Shown here in pieces: positions 7,687 to 17,236 of a stretch of DNA of 48,128 nucleotides. The translations under genes were made by a program, and so were the position numbers. The notes below the pieces were generated by a model, which saw only the letters and a program-made list of their open reading frames with translations, had not been told where the DNA came from and searched no databases. Source of the stretch: Zelonia costaricensis. Taxonomy: Eukaryota > Euglenozoa > Kinetoplastea > Trypanosomatida > Trypanosomatidae. Numbering within the stretch: position 1 is the first letter of the stretch; each line of letters starts with the position of its first letter. Where the stretch lies: the NCBI GenBank assembly GCA_030849075.1, contig JASAOO010003368.1:1-48128 (forward strand), written 5' to 3'.

Positions 7687-10323
7687 TCACTTCTTGTCCG
7701 CAGCGCTGTTGCCGCCACTGCCGCCGGCGGAGCTGCCGCTGCTGCCCGAGGCCGAGGCGGCCGTCCCGCTGCCGGACGAGGTCGTCGCGGAGGAGGAGGA
7801 GGAGGCGGGGGTGGCGCGCTTCTTCAAGATGCGCTCTGCCTCGCGGTCGGCCTTCTCCTTCATCCAAATTTGCTTTTTCTCGCGTAGCAGCCGCTTCATC
7901 GCCTTGGCCTCCACCGTGCGTGGCATCGCCGGCATGGGGAAGATGACGCTGCGGCAGTTCTCCGTCCCGCAGCTGCACACAAAGTGCGGCATCGCCTCAT
8001 CCCGCAGCGTCGCGTAGTCGACCGTGAGCTCCTCCCCCACGTTGATCTGCCGCTTCGCCGCAAAGAGCAGGGTGCGGCCGTGGACGAAGTTCATGTTCGG
8101 CTCGCACGAGTGGCGCAGCGCGACGGCCTGGTGCACGCCGTCGCCGCGGCAGATGACGCAGCCCACCGTCGGCTCCTCCTCGCCCAGCTTGTACAGCGCC
8201 TTGGCCACGACGGGGACGGGGTGCACCGCATCGCCGTACAGGCACTTGCCGGCCGCCACCGTCTTGCTCGCGCGAGTCGAGAACTGGCCGTTGCGGTCGT
8301 GGCTGATGAAGTACCACGGCTTGCGGGCCGCCTGATCGCGCAGCGCGCGCGTCACCGCGTTGGCGAGAAAGCGCTCGTGGTTCCAGTGCGCGTCGCCCTC
8401 GACCATGACGTCCGCGAAGTCGCCGCCGTCCTTTGGGGCGTACCACATGCCGCAGTTTGGGTTGATCTCGAGGAAGTACGGCACGCCCGTGGTGTCGTCA
8501 ATGCGGAAGTCGACGCGACCGTAGCCAACCCCGCTCATGATATACTTGAAGGCGTTGCGGGCCATCTCGGTGATGGCGGCGTAGGCCGGGTCGGAGGAGG
8601 GCAGGAAGCCGTACGCCTGGTCGCTGCACTCCATCGTCCACTTCTTCTCGAAGTAGGCGAAGTCGTCGCCGTTCTGGAGGAAGTGAAACATCAGCGGCTT
8701 GAAGACTTTCACCCCGTGCGGGCTGCCCGGGTCGGCGCACGCCAGCACGGTGCCCTCGCGGCCCCGGATGAACTCCTCCACGAGGGCGTGGTTGTACTCC
8801 TTGATAAAGCCGCGCACCCGCGTCCTGAGCTGGTCGAGCGTGTCGCAGCGGCTGTCCTTGTTGATGCCCACCGAGGCGTATCCGGAGAGGTGCTTTACGA
8901 TGACCGGGAACTTGAGGTGGCGGCACTTCTTGGCCAGGCTCTCCTCGTTGTGCAGCAGGACAAAGTTGGGCACCGTCACGCCGCTGGAACCGACCATGAG
9001 CTTCATGTCGATCTTGCTAGGCTCGAAGCTGCGGGAGTCCGTGCCCGTGAAGGCGGCGTTGTGCTCCTCCAGCGCCTGCACCACGTCCACGCCTGCCCGC
9101 TTCTCGTCTCGCCCACCGTCGCAGAGATTGACGAAGACGTCGTACTTGTGCGACGTGACCAGCTCGCGCACCGTGCGGTACGAGTCCGCCTTCTTCATCG
9201 CCACATCCGCAAAGACGTACTTGTTGCGGTCCTTCTTGACGTAGTGCTGCGGCGTACACCAGTAGTTGTCCACGCTGGCGGTGGCGGAGTCCGCGCCGTC
9301 GTAGCTGCTGCTCAGCACACACACACGCAGTCGCTTGTGCTTCCGTGGCTTCACTCGCACCCCGGGCGGCTCCGGGGCTGGGCTCGGCAGCGCGGGGCCG
9401 CGCCGCGGCGCCGATCCCCCCGCCGCGCTCCCACTACTGCCGCTGCCGTTGCCGCCCGCTGCGGCACCGGTGCGCTGTTTCAGAGCCAGCGCACGTCGCG
9501 CCGGTCGCGCGCGCGAGACGGCGCCCCGGCGCGACGGTGCCGCGGCGTCAGCGGTGGCGGACGGCTTTGTCGCCGCCGCTGTGGCTGCGGCTGCTGCGGC
9601 GCCACGGGCCGGCGCCTTCTTCTTCCACAGCCGCGACGCCGCGCGCGTCTTGGCTGCGCCACTGGAGGACGCCGACGAGGTCGAGGCACCGGGCGCGGTC
9701 GCCGCCGCCGCTCCTCCGCCTGCCGCCGCGCCGCCGCTCGCCGCTGCACCGCTGCCACCAGACGCCGCGCCGGACCCCGCCGCTGCGGGAGTGCCGCCCG
9801 AGGCGGACGAGGACGATGCCTTTCCGCCAGGGGCGGCCCGCTTGCGCTTCACGATGCGCCGCGCACTCTTGCCCTTCTTCATGCGCTTGCGTACTTGCTC
9901 CTGCTGCTGCTGCCGCTTCGTGCCAGCGCCGCCGGCACCAGCCGCACCGCTGCCGCTGGAGGATCCGCTTGTGTGGCTGCCGCTGCCGCCGCCTGCGCCG
10001 CTGCCCGACGCGGCGGCTCTGCCCTCCGTTGCGCGGTGGTGGTCATGTGCGCCGCCGCTGCTGCTGGAGCCGGAGGACCCTGCCGTAGCGTAGCAGCGGC
10101 ATGGCAGGGCCACAGTGGTGGTGGTGCGCCCGACCAGCCCGCTGACCCGGCTCGACACCTGCCACCACCGCGCGAGCCCTGCCGCCCGGCACGGGGCGGC
10201 GGGTGACAGCGCGAGGGCGAGGACGAGGCCGGCGCCTGGGGTGGCCTGTGGAGCGGGCAGCGCACCGGCTACCCACCGTGCTACGCGACCACCACCACCG
10301 CCACCGCGAGAAGACGAGAGCAT
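7687..10323 (-). CDS. ATP-grasp (D-Ala-D-Ala ligase-like) and SET-domain fusion protein
   Basis: An 878-residue two-enzyme fusion. The first 325 residues or so are Ala/Gly/Ser-rich low complexity, with an Arg-containing, acid-poor start that could be a mitochondrial presequence and a basic patch (RKRMKKGKSARR, about 143-155) that could be a nuclear signal. Residues 330-660 are an ATP-grasp domain of the D-Ala-D-Ala ligase type: VIVKHLSGYASVGI for ATP binding, LVEEFIRGREGTVL, and the metal-binding GYGRVDFRID and FLEINPNCGMWY motifs, all apparently intact. Residues 665-795 are a SET methyltransferase domain with RHSCEPN (the usual NHSCxPN with Arg for the first Asn), EELTVDY and a post-SET CSCGTENC cluster. 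A Lys/Glu helix and a Ser/Gly tail follow. The substrate is unknown; peptidoglycan synthesis is not implied. The fusion suggests a ligase acting on the same target as a protein methyltransferase, which is inference. Confidence 0.9.
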   Translation of the reverse strand: MLSSSRGGGGGGRVARWVAGALPAPQATPGAGLVLALALSPAAPCRAAGLARWWQVSSRVSGLVGRTTTTVALPCRCYATAGSSGSSSSGGAHDHHRATEGRAAASGSGAGGGSGSHTSGSSSGSGAAGAGGAGTKRQQQQEQVRKRMKKGKSARRIVKRKRAAPGGKASSSSASGGTPAAAGSGAASGGSGAAASGGAAAGGGAAAATAPGASTSSASSSGAAKTRAASRLWKKKAPARGAAAAAATAAATKPSATADAAAPSRRGAVSRARPARRALALKQRTGAAAGGNGSGSSGSAAGGSAPRRGPALPSPAPEPPGVRVKPRKHKRLRVCVLSSSYDGADSATASVDNYWCTPQHYVKKDRNKYVFADVAMKKADSYRTVRELVTSHKYDVFVNLCDGGRDEKRAGVDVVQALEEHNAAFTGTDSRSFEPSKIDMKLMVGSSGVTVPNFVLLHNEESLAKKCRHLKFPVIVKHLSGYASVGINKDSRCDTLDQLRTRVRGFIKEYNHALVEEFIRGREGTVLACADPGSPHGVKVFKPLMFHFLQNGDDFAYFEKKWTMECSDQAYGFLPSSDPAYAAITEMARNAFKYIMSGVGYGRVDFRIDDTTGVPYFLEINPNCGMWYAPKDGGDFADVMVEGDAHWNHERFLANAVTRALRDQAARKPWYFISHDRNGQFSTRASKTVAAGKCLYGDAVHPVPVVAKALYKLGEEEPTVGCVICRGDGVHQAVALRHSCEPNMNFVHGRTLLFAAKRQINVGEELTVDYATLRDEAMPHFVCSCGTENCRSVIFPMPAMPRTVEAKAMKRLLREKKQIWMKEKADREAERILKKRATPASSSSSATTSSGSGTAASASGSSGSSAGGSGGNSAADKK

Positions 10324-11707
10324 CGGGCTTGCGGAGGACGCTGGCAGCTAAGGGAGGACGGAGCCGAGGTTCTGTTCCGTGCACACAGTCGCAGCAACGC
10401 ACACAGGCGTGTGGACGAGTGCCGTGACCGTGGCGTCTCGGTTCTATGGGGAGTGGGGGGGGAGGAGGAGTACGGGAGAGTGTCTATGCAAACAGAAGTC
10501 CCCGCTTGGAGCTCGTCTCTGCGGCACGGCAGGCCAAATGAGAGAGTCAGCGAGGTGTCGGGGGAGCAATGGAATTCTGTGTGTGCTTCTATGCGTCTGC
10601 TACAGGGTGCGCGTGCGCTGTGATGGCTGCGTGTACGTCCCGGACCCGCACGAGACTCGTTCCCGGATGCGTGTTGCCCAGACGGCGGTGACACTGGTTG
10701 TCTGATGGGGGGGGGTAGGGACCTCGTGCGTCGTGCACGCGGAGGTTCCTGTGTATGGGTGTGTGTGTGTGTCCAGGGCGAGGGGGGGGGGAAGGGAGAG
10801 TAGTGACACGACAACGGGCGTCGAGCATCGCGGAAGAGGGAGGAGGGGGGAGGGGGCTGGCACGCGCCGTCTGAGGTGCAGAGGGAGCAGCGTCACAAGC
10901 GGGCCGGTTTGTCCTCTCATGATCGTGTGCGAGGAGAGACGTCTGACCTCTGTGCGTGTCTTTCCGCGAGTGCAGCGACGCGAGGACGTGGAAAGGCGCT
11001 CGCCGTCCTTGGCGAGGCGTCGCACAGGTTTACGTAGCTACAGGCCATTGGCTGTTCCTTAGGGCGTCAGCGGGGCCCGACAAGATACATGCGCGTCTTT
11101 GCGTGTGCGTGTGTGTGTGTGTACATGGGCAAGTTTGCGGGTGGGAGGGAGGCCAACTTTGTGGAGGACAAACAACAAAGAAGCAAGAAGAAGGGAGCAG
11201 CGTGCCCAGGTGTGCACCTTGAAGCGAGCTCGCGAAAGCGAAATAGCGAAGGCATCTTTGCACCGCTGCAGCGGTGCACGGCGCGGGTGGGGGCTGATGG
11301 GGGAGGGAGGGGGAGGAGGCGGAGCGCAGGAGACACCGGAAAGCTTGAGTTGGGGCACGACGAGCCACCTACTCCTCCCCCCTTCTCCTGTTTCGTTCCC
11401 GTCTCCACACGCGCGAGCAACGTATAATCACATGAAAAAATCTCCCACATTTGCACCAGCTTAAGTCGAAGCGACAACGCAAAAGACACACACACACACA
11501 CACACACACACAGAGAACAGGCGCGGCCGTCCGCACACTCTCGTAAAGCACAGCACGAGAGGGTGCCACTCGGTGCACCGTCCAACCTTTGACCAAGTGA
11601 GGGGAGGGGAGGACACGCAACGCTGCGGATGGGCCCGTTGTGCATCAAGTCCGCCGCGCCTTCGGCTCCGTGCTCACCTTGAGCGGAGCCGACGTGCGCT
11701 CTGCGCA
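10324..11707. other. Intergenic spacer between the CHAP-like gene and the ATP-grasp/SET gene
   Basis: About 1.4 kb, probably including the 3' UTR of the CHAP-fold gene. It contains GT tracts at about 10758-10772 and 11103-11122 and a (CA)n tract at about 11486-11512. No frame encodes a convincing protein. Confidence 0.65.
10348..10349 (-). promoter_or_regulatory. Candidate spliced-leader acceptor for the ATP-grasp/SET gene
   Basis: The transcript reads CCGTCCTCCCTTAG about 25 nt before the ATG. Two further AGs lie between it and the start, so the precise site is open. Confidence 0.3.
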
Positions 11708-12610
11708 TCAGAGATCACCCTGGTCCACGGCGTCCAGCGCTTCCTGGTACGCGTCCCGCATTTCCTGCCTCGGCAGCGGCTTGCCGACACGCATAAGCCC
11801 CATTACCTGCAACCCGTCCGGGTCCGCGTAGTAGCCCTCATGCGTCTTCTCCGACACGGCGCGCCACTTGAACTTCAGGACGCGGCTGTAGTTGTGCCCA
11901 CCCCATGGCGCGTTCTTCATGTTCTGCTCAGCCACGTAGATGCGGCGGGGATGTAGCCGCTGCTTCTTCAGCGCCGCCAACTGCTCCGGCCCGCCCGCCT
12001 CCTCCACATCGTCCTCGACCTTCACGACGACGGCGACGTGACCGTTGGGGGCCGCACCGTTATCGACGGAGTAGACAACGGCATCGGCGCGGCGCGGCGT
12101 GTTAAACTTGATCTCCTCCAGCCCGGACGCCTCCTCGAAGTTGGCGATGTACACCGCCTCCCACTCTTGGCCCGGCCTGGAGGGGTTGTAGAAGTTCACG
12201 GCGCGCCACATTTGGTTTGTGTTCTCGACGTGCCGCGGCATCACCCCGCGGTTCCAGAGCATCCACCGCATGTGGTAGTCCGTCGAGGTGTGGCGGTAGG
12301 CGGTCATGACGATGCTCGTCTCAGACGGATCGCCGCGCCGGCCGTTGTCCATCGGGTCATTCATGTTCGAGTAGCCGATGTACTCGGAGGTGAAGCGGGT
12401 GTTGCAGTTGCTGTACGCCGGCACCTCGTCGGCTATCCCGAGCAGCTCACCGTATGGGGTCACGCAGTCCGTGAGCGCATCGTAGGCGGCGGACTCGCGG
12501 GGCCGCATGGGCATGCGGCGCTGGTAGTCCGTCGTGGAGAAGTAGTAGAGCGCGCCGAGGCTCGCCAGCGCCAGGGCGGCGACGAGCTGCACCAAGCGCG
12601 CGAAGTTCAT
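11708..12610 (-). CDS. Membrane-anchored CHAP-fold protein lacking the catalytic cysteine
   Basis: A 300-residue protein with one N-terminal hydrophobic segment (about 5-24, an uncleaved anchor or signal) followed by a domain that reads like the CHAP amidase half of trypanothione/glutathionylspermidine synthetase. Landmarks are CVTPYGELLGIA (49-60), VPAYSN (63-68), EYIGY (76-80), NGHVAVVVKV (189-198, holding the expected catalytic His191), VAEQN (226-230) and the closing GYYADPDGLQVMGLMRVG. Where active CHAP enzymes have a KWQCVEFARR-type helix, this protein has a Ser/Asp/Gly-rich stretch and TSIVMTAYRH (98-107). Its only cysteines are 49 and 69, neither at that place. It is therefore probably not an amidase and may be a binding or scaffolding protein. 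The ATG chosen is the first after polypyrimidine-encoded Pro/Ser codons. Confidence 0.82.
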   Translation of the reverse strand: MNFARLVQLVAALALASLGALYYFSTTDYQRRMPMRPRESAAYDALTDCVTPYGELLGIADEVPAYSNCNTRFTSEYIGYSNMNDPMDNGRRGDPSETSIVMTAYRHTSTDYHMRWMLWNRGVMPRHVENTNQMWRAVNFYNPSRPGQEWEAVYIANFEEASGLEEIKFNTPRRADAVVYSVDNGAAPNGHVAVVVKVEDDVEEAGGPEQLAALKKQRLHPRRIYVAEQNMKNAPWGGHNYSRVLKFKWRAVSEKTHEGYYADPDGLQVMGLMRVGKPLPRQEMRDAYQEALDAVDQGDL

Positions 12611-13198
12611 GAGGCGAGGCGGTTGGAAAGGAGAGGGTGGGGGGAGGGAGGGAGGGAGGGAGGAAGAGGGAGAGGGAGAGGAGGTGGTAGCGGCCTTGCT
12701 AATCCTTGAACTTCGATCCCGCGGAGGGGTGGGCAGCACGTGTGTGTGTGTATGTGTGTGTGTGTGTGGAGCAGCGGGAGGAGGGGTGAAGGGGAACGTG
12801 AAGGTGAATGGGGGGTACAGAGGTGATGCGTGAGGCGGGCACAAGAGGGCACACAGCGTCAGGTTGAAAGACGCTGACAAAGTGTGTGTGCGTGTGTGTG
12901 TGTGTGTCACACATGGGCGCTGCTACGCGGTCCAGTTGACGAAGGCGTCGCCCCGCCACCAACCCTACTCCGCCGACGCTCGCACAGGCGCACGGGGGGA
13001 CAGGGAGGGACGCGTTCGTAGCGTGGAGCATGTGAACCTTCGCTTGTGGGTTTGTGCGTTTGTGTGTGTGGGCTTCGATCTGTCCCCGTGGTGTTGTTGT
13101 TGTTCTTGCTGCTGCGATGGGCGCACCCGCAGGTGGAACCTCTGCTGTACTGCGTCGCCGCGGCGGTGTGCTGACGCGGAGGCTGCGGGCAGGGGGCC
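12611..13198. other. Intergenic spacer between the WDR59-like and CHAP-like genes
   Basis: About 0.6 kb. A GGGA/GAGG tandem purine tract at about 12625-12690 gives a long C/T tract in the transcript right before the CHAP-gene ATG. GT tracts lie at about 12738-12769 and 12884-12907. No gene is seen. Confidence 0.65.
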
Positions 13199-16100
13199 TC
13201 AGTACGTGCAGCGGCAGTCGCACCCCTTTGGGCAGCAGCGCACGGTCGGGTCGTTCCACCAGCTGCTGATGTGCTCGACGTGTCCGCCATGCCCGCAGCG
13301 GGCGCACTGCACCACCAGGCAGCCCTCCACGCGCCGTGCCTCGGAGGTGAGGCGCACGGCATCGGCGTGGGTCGGCGCCGGCGACAACCCCGCCGCGGAC
13401 ATGCCACCACCGCCGACGTCAGCGGTGGTGACGGTGCTGCCGAGCAGGGAGAGCCCGCAGACGGCGCACGTGGTGATGGGGGCGTGCAGGCGGCGGCACA
13501 TGTCAGCCGACGCGATGACGATGGGCGTGAAGGGGGTCACAAGGGCTGTCACGGCTGATGCTGCCGCGCCCATCGCAGCCCCGCGCTCCACCGCCTGCGC
13601 CGACTTCCCTGGAGTGGACAGTGCTACCGCCGCCGCCGCCCCTGTTGCCGTGGGCCACAACGTTGTCGTGTGGGGCCCCACCGCCGCGTCGCTGCACTGC
13701 TGGACGAGGTGCAGGCCCCGCTGCAGGGCACAGCGCACGAGGCGGGCCTCACACAGCAGCGTGTGCTCCCGCGCAAGGGCAAGGATGTGCTCCACGTACG
13801 TGACAACCTCGATGAGCTCGGCGAGGTGACGGCGCCGCCACGGCGCCGGCGCCGCGTTCTCGTCCGGGACGATGCTCACCGACGCGCATCCGCGGCTGCG
13901 ACTGACACTGCCGCCCTCCACGGCGTCGCTCTTGCTGTCCTGCTGCAGCACGCCGGGGAGGAGGAGGGAGCAGGCGGCCAGGCCACCCCAGAAGGGCCGC
14001 CGCCCATCGCGCAGCACCCGCACCGCCTCCATCAGCGCCGGCCACACCACGGCGCTGATGTAGAGCACCCCTGTCGAGGGCGCCCCGACATTCTTGGAGA
14101 GGCGGCGGAGCACTTGGAGCAAATCGCTCACATCTGGCAGCCGCAGGGCCTTGGCCAGCTTCGCGTTCGCGTGGAGGGCGGCGTCGGCGGACTTGCCGGT
14201 GAAGAGGCGCACCGCATCCCAGTCACACTTGTACGGCGTGCCCAGCACGTGGCACGGCAGCACGTACGTCGGCAGCACCTTGCCGAGCATAAACTGCGTG
14301 GTGCAGCTCACCGCCACCGACGTGGGCCTCACCGCGTCGTGGCGCGCGGACTCGTAAAGCTGGCGTAGCACGGGAGGGAGTCGGCGCGCTGGCAGCCACG
14401 CAGGTGCGGCGGCCCCGCTGTCCGCGAGGTGCACGGCGCGGCGCGCCGGTAGCGGCGTGCCCCAGACCGCGACCTCCCCCAGAGGAAGCAGCAGCGCCAT
14501 GAAGCTCTTCACAGGACGGCGGCGGTACGGGTACAGCACGGACACACCGCCTGCAGAGGCGCCGGGTGCGGCGGCTGCACCCGTCACCACCGGCCCGGCG
14601 CCGGCAGAGGCCCCCGCCACGGCAGGCGGGGCCGGACCAGCGCCACCACTGCCGCCGCCAGCCGTGACAGCACCACCACGGCCACCCCCGAGGCCGCCGC
14701 TCGCCCCGATCGTGGTGGTGCCGCTCTGCGCCGGCGCGGCCACAGACACCGTGGACGACGTTGTGCCGCCCACAGAGGCCGCAGCGGGCAACGCCGTCAC
14801 CCCCCCACCGCCCGCCACCTGCAGAGGACCCCCAGCAGACGCGAGAAAGCCTCCACCGCCGCTACCCGCTCCGGCCGCACCGGCCACCGCCGCGCCGGCT
14901 GCGGCCCCCCCGCTGAGGTGCGTGCCCGTCATCGCACGCAGCAGCCGCGCCCCGCCACCGCCGCTGTAGGCCAGGGCAATGCGCGAGGGCAGCACGAGGT
15001 GGTGCACGTCCACCTCCACGCTGCTCCAGCACCGCAGCAGCACGGCGAAGTCGAGCAGGAACGGCGAGACGTCCGTGTGGTGCAGCCGAGTGCCCCGCCG
15101 ATGCTGCGGGGTGTCGGCCGCGCTGTCCCACGCCTCGCGGGGCGACGTCAATGGCGCGGCGGTGGAGGTGGACGAGTCCGCGGCGCTGACTCGCGCCTCC
15201 GCGATCCAGCGCAGCAGGCGCCGACCCACCTCCGGCACCACGAATGCCTTCAGCGTCGGCACCGCCCCGTTGTCCTCCGCCGCGGCCGAGTGGGCGACAC
15301 CGCTGCTGCTACCGCCCTCGCTGGCCGCCGGACCGGCGCCGTCGCCGCCGCCGGCTCCGTACCAGGCGCGTGAATTGCCGCGGCCCCCCACGCCGGGGTG
15401 CGGGTGATGCGGGAGGGGGAACCTCGGACTGCCGCCCGTGCTGCCGCTGCTGTTGCCGTTGCCGCCGCTGGCGCCGGTGGTGTTGCCGCGGATGTGCCCC
15501 GCCGTGACGGCCCACGACGAGGTGGAGTGGTCGCCCATGCCGCCGAAGGAGACCTCCTCGGAGAGGTGCCAGTGGCACGGCTCACTCGGGTAGCGCGCAG
15601 GGAACACCACCTCGAGCGTCGCCGTGGCGATCAGCAGCGGCACCCCGGGGGAAGAGGAGGCAGCGGTGGCGCCTGCGGCGGCTGCGGACGTGATAGAGTT
15701 CGACCCATGCAGACCCCCCACCGCGCGACCGCCAGACGACGCCGACGCGGCGCCGCTCCCAGGGGCGCCGAACACGGCTGAGCTGCTCGTCCCGCGGCCG
15801 GCCGCAGCCCCCGCCCCGCCTCCGCCAGCCGCGGTGCTCGGCGCGGCGCCCACAGTTGTGCTCATGGTCGCCGTGCTGCCAGCCGTGCCGCGGGTGCCAC
15901 CGGTGACGGCGGAGCTGCGGTACCGCCCGCGCTGCGAGAGCCACGGCAGCGGCCGCGAGAGCTCCATCAACACGGCGCACGTCCCCTGCCGCGGACGCTG
16001 CACTGCGTTCGTGAGCACCACGCGCAGGGGCACGGCCGCGGCGGCGCTGCTGCTGCTGCCGTTACCGCTCCTCGCGGCGCACGCCGGTGTCGCCTCAGGG

Positions 16101-16345
16101 GACGTGAAAGGCGGTGCCGCTGCTGCGGCGGCAGTCGATGCGCTGTGGCGGCTGTGTGCCAGGGGGAAGGCGGCGCTGCAGGTGGCGAAGTGGAAGGGGT
16201 TCGTCGTCGCGCCGCTCTCGTCGGCGGCGACGTCGTCAGCGCTGCGGATGCCGCCGCTGCCGCTGAGGTCGACGTGGTAGTGGGCGAGCTGGCGCGCTAC
16301 CGAGAGGTCCCGCTCCACCGCGGCCAGCAGCCCCTGGACGAGCAT
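13199..16345 (-). CDS. RWD and WDR59-type zinc-finger protein (possible GATOR2/SEACAT subunit)
   Basis: A 1048-residue protein. The C-terminal 89 residues (960-1048) are a RING-like zinc module with CAVC, then CARCGHGGHVEH and CPKGCDCRC, the signature of the WDR59/Mtc5, WDR24 and MIOS C-terminal fingers of the GATOR2/SEACAT amino-acid-sensing complex. The N-terminal part resembles an RWD domain stretched by Ser/Gly/Ala inserts, with VVFPARYPSEPCHWHL near residue 248. RWD followed by this finger is the order seen in WDR59. No WD40 repeats are visible, unlike animal and fungal WDR59. The middle is Gly/Ala/Ser-rich up to about residue 620 and then predicted helical. An apparent start at 16414 is TTG, so the first ATG at 16345 (MLVQGLL) is used. 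A role in TORC1 or lysosomal/acidocalcisome nutrient signalling is inference. Confidence 0.8.
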   Translation of the reverse strand: MLVQGLLAAVERDLSVARQLAHYHVDLSGSGGIRSADDVAADESGATTNPFHFATCSAAFPLAHSRHSASTAAAAAAPPFTSPEATPACAARSGNGSSSSAAAAVPLRVVLTNAVQRPRQGTCAVLMELSRPLPWLSQRGRYRSSAVTGGTRGTAGSTATMSTTVGAAPSTAAGGGGAGAAAGRGTSSSAVFGAPGSGAASASSGGRAVGGLHGSNSITSAAAAGATAASSSPGVPLLIATATLEVVFPARYPSEPCHWHLSEEVSFGGMGDHSTSSWAVTAGHIRGNTTGASGGNGNSSGSTGGSPRFPLPHHPHPGVGGRGNSRAWYGAGGGDGAGPAASEGGSSSGVAHSAAAEDNGAVPTLKAFVVPEVGRRLLRWIAEARVSAADSSTSTAAPLTSPREAWDSAADTPQHRRGTRLHHTDVSPFLLDFAVLLRCWSSVEVDVHHLVLPSRIALAYSGGGGARLLRAMTGTHLSGGAAAGAAVAGAAGAGSGGGGFLASAGGPLQVAGGGGVTALPAAASVGGTTSSTVSVAAPAQSGTTTIGASGGLGGGRGGAVTAGGGSGGAGPAPPAVAGASAGAGPVVTGAAAAPGASAGGVSVLYPYRRRPVKSFMALLLPLGEVAVWGTPLPARRAVHLADSGAAAPAWLPARRLPPVLRQLYESARHDAVRPTSVAVSCTTQFMLGKVLPTYVLPCHVLGTPYKCDWDAVRLFTGKSADAALHANAKLAKALRLPDVSDLLQVLRRLSKNVGAPSTGVLYISAVVWPALMEAVRVLRDGRRPFWGGLAACSLLLPGVLQQDSKSDAVEGGSVSRSRGCASVSIVPDENAAPAPWRRRHLAELIEVVTYVEHILALAREHTLLCEARLVRCALQRGLHLVQQCSDAAVGPHTTTLWPTATGAAAAVALSTPGKSAQAVERGAAMGAAASAVTALVTPFTPIVIASADMCRRLHAPITTCAVCGLSLLGSTVTTADVGGGGMSAAGLSPAPTHADAVRLTSEARRVEGCLVVQCARCGHGGHVEHISSWWNDPTVRCCPKGCDCRCTY

Positions 16346-17236
16346 GGCAGCGACACGGAAGGGAGACACAGGCGGGGTGTGGTTGGGTGTCTCACAGATG
16401 AGCCAGCCGGCCAATGCGAAGTACGATGCAGAGTCGATAAGCGCGCGGCAAGAGTGAGCGCGGTGCTGTGTGTGTGTTTTGGGCGGGTAGGTATGTCGGT
16501 CCGCGCTTGCGGTGCTCGGCTCTTCACACCTGGCAGCACCTCAGCCCCGCAAAAGGTGTGTGTGTGTGTGTGGGCGTGTGCTACGCCAAACTAGGGGGAG
16601 AGGGACAAGGGAGTTAACGCAGCCGGTGAAAGCACCCACAGAGGAGTTCACGCAGAACACGAACGACGCAGCGAGCCACTGGGTGTTGCGGGCCATCATC
16701 AGCCCCCTTCCCCCCCGCGACGTCCCGCGCAGAGACACCGAGGTGAAGAGCAGAAAGGGGCACCGTGCGCAGCGACCCCGAGCCGCACATCGCGCGCTGT
16801 GCGTTTGCACATGGGCTTGTCAATCAGCACACACACCCGAGGACCTCGAGGTTCGCAGGGCAGACTTGATCGAGGCGGAGACACCTGCCAAACATACGCA
16901 TACACACCCACAGCACCGTATCAACGCCGACGAAGACACACACACACACACACACACACACGCAGAGGACAGCCGCAATCAACGACTTTTCTCAAAGCGG
17001 ACAACCAGTGAACTGTGAAGAAGAGCAAGAGCGGAGGGGCCAGCGGGTGGGCAGCGGGAAGGGCGGAGGAGGAGGGGGGGGAGGGGGGCTTGTGGCGGTG
17101 GTGAAGACGGTGTAGGAAGGAAAGGGGGGGGGCCACACCGTCGCCGGGGTGCTCCCGTCCTTGTGTTGAGGCGCGGCAAAGAGAAGGGCTGAGTGCCAGG
17201 CTCGCCGTGACAACTCAACAGAGGCGCAGCCCCCCG
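16346..17236. other. Intergenic spacer between the thioredoxin-like and RWD/zinc-finger genes
   Basis: About 0.9 kb with GT tracts at about 16464-16476 and 16556-16571 and a (CA)n tract at about 16937-16962. No protein-like frame was found. Confidence 0.65.
16466..16467 (-). promoter_or_regulatory. Candidate spliced-leader acceptor for the RWD/zinc-finger gene
   Basis: The transcript has a short CA tract that ends directly in ACACACAG, about 120 nt before the ATG, with no intervening ATG. It has the same (CA)n-CAG layout as seen upstream of RMI1, the TPM gene and the PAC3-like gene. Confidence 0.3.

Noticed and set aside
7984..10206. 740-codon plus-strand frame opposite the ATP-grasp/SET gene
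   Set aside because: Antisense shadow: Arg/Ala/Val/His-biased, no motifs, while the minus frame has two clear domains.
7687..10323. Peptidoglycan D-Ala-D-Ala ligase
   Set aside because: The organism has no peptidoglycan and the domain is fused to SET; only the fold is D-Ala-D-Ala-ligase-like.
16412..16414. Upstream start for the RWD/zinc-finger gene
   Set aside because: The codon at this place is TTG, not ATG; the first ATG in frame is at 16345.
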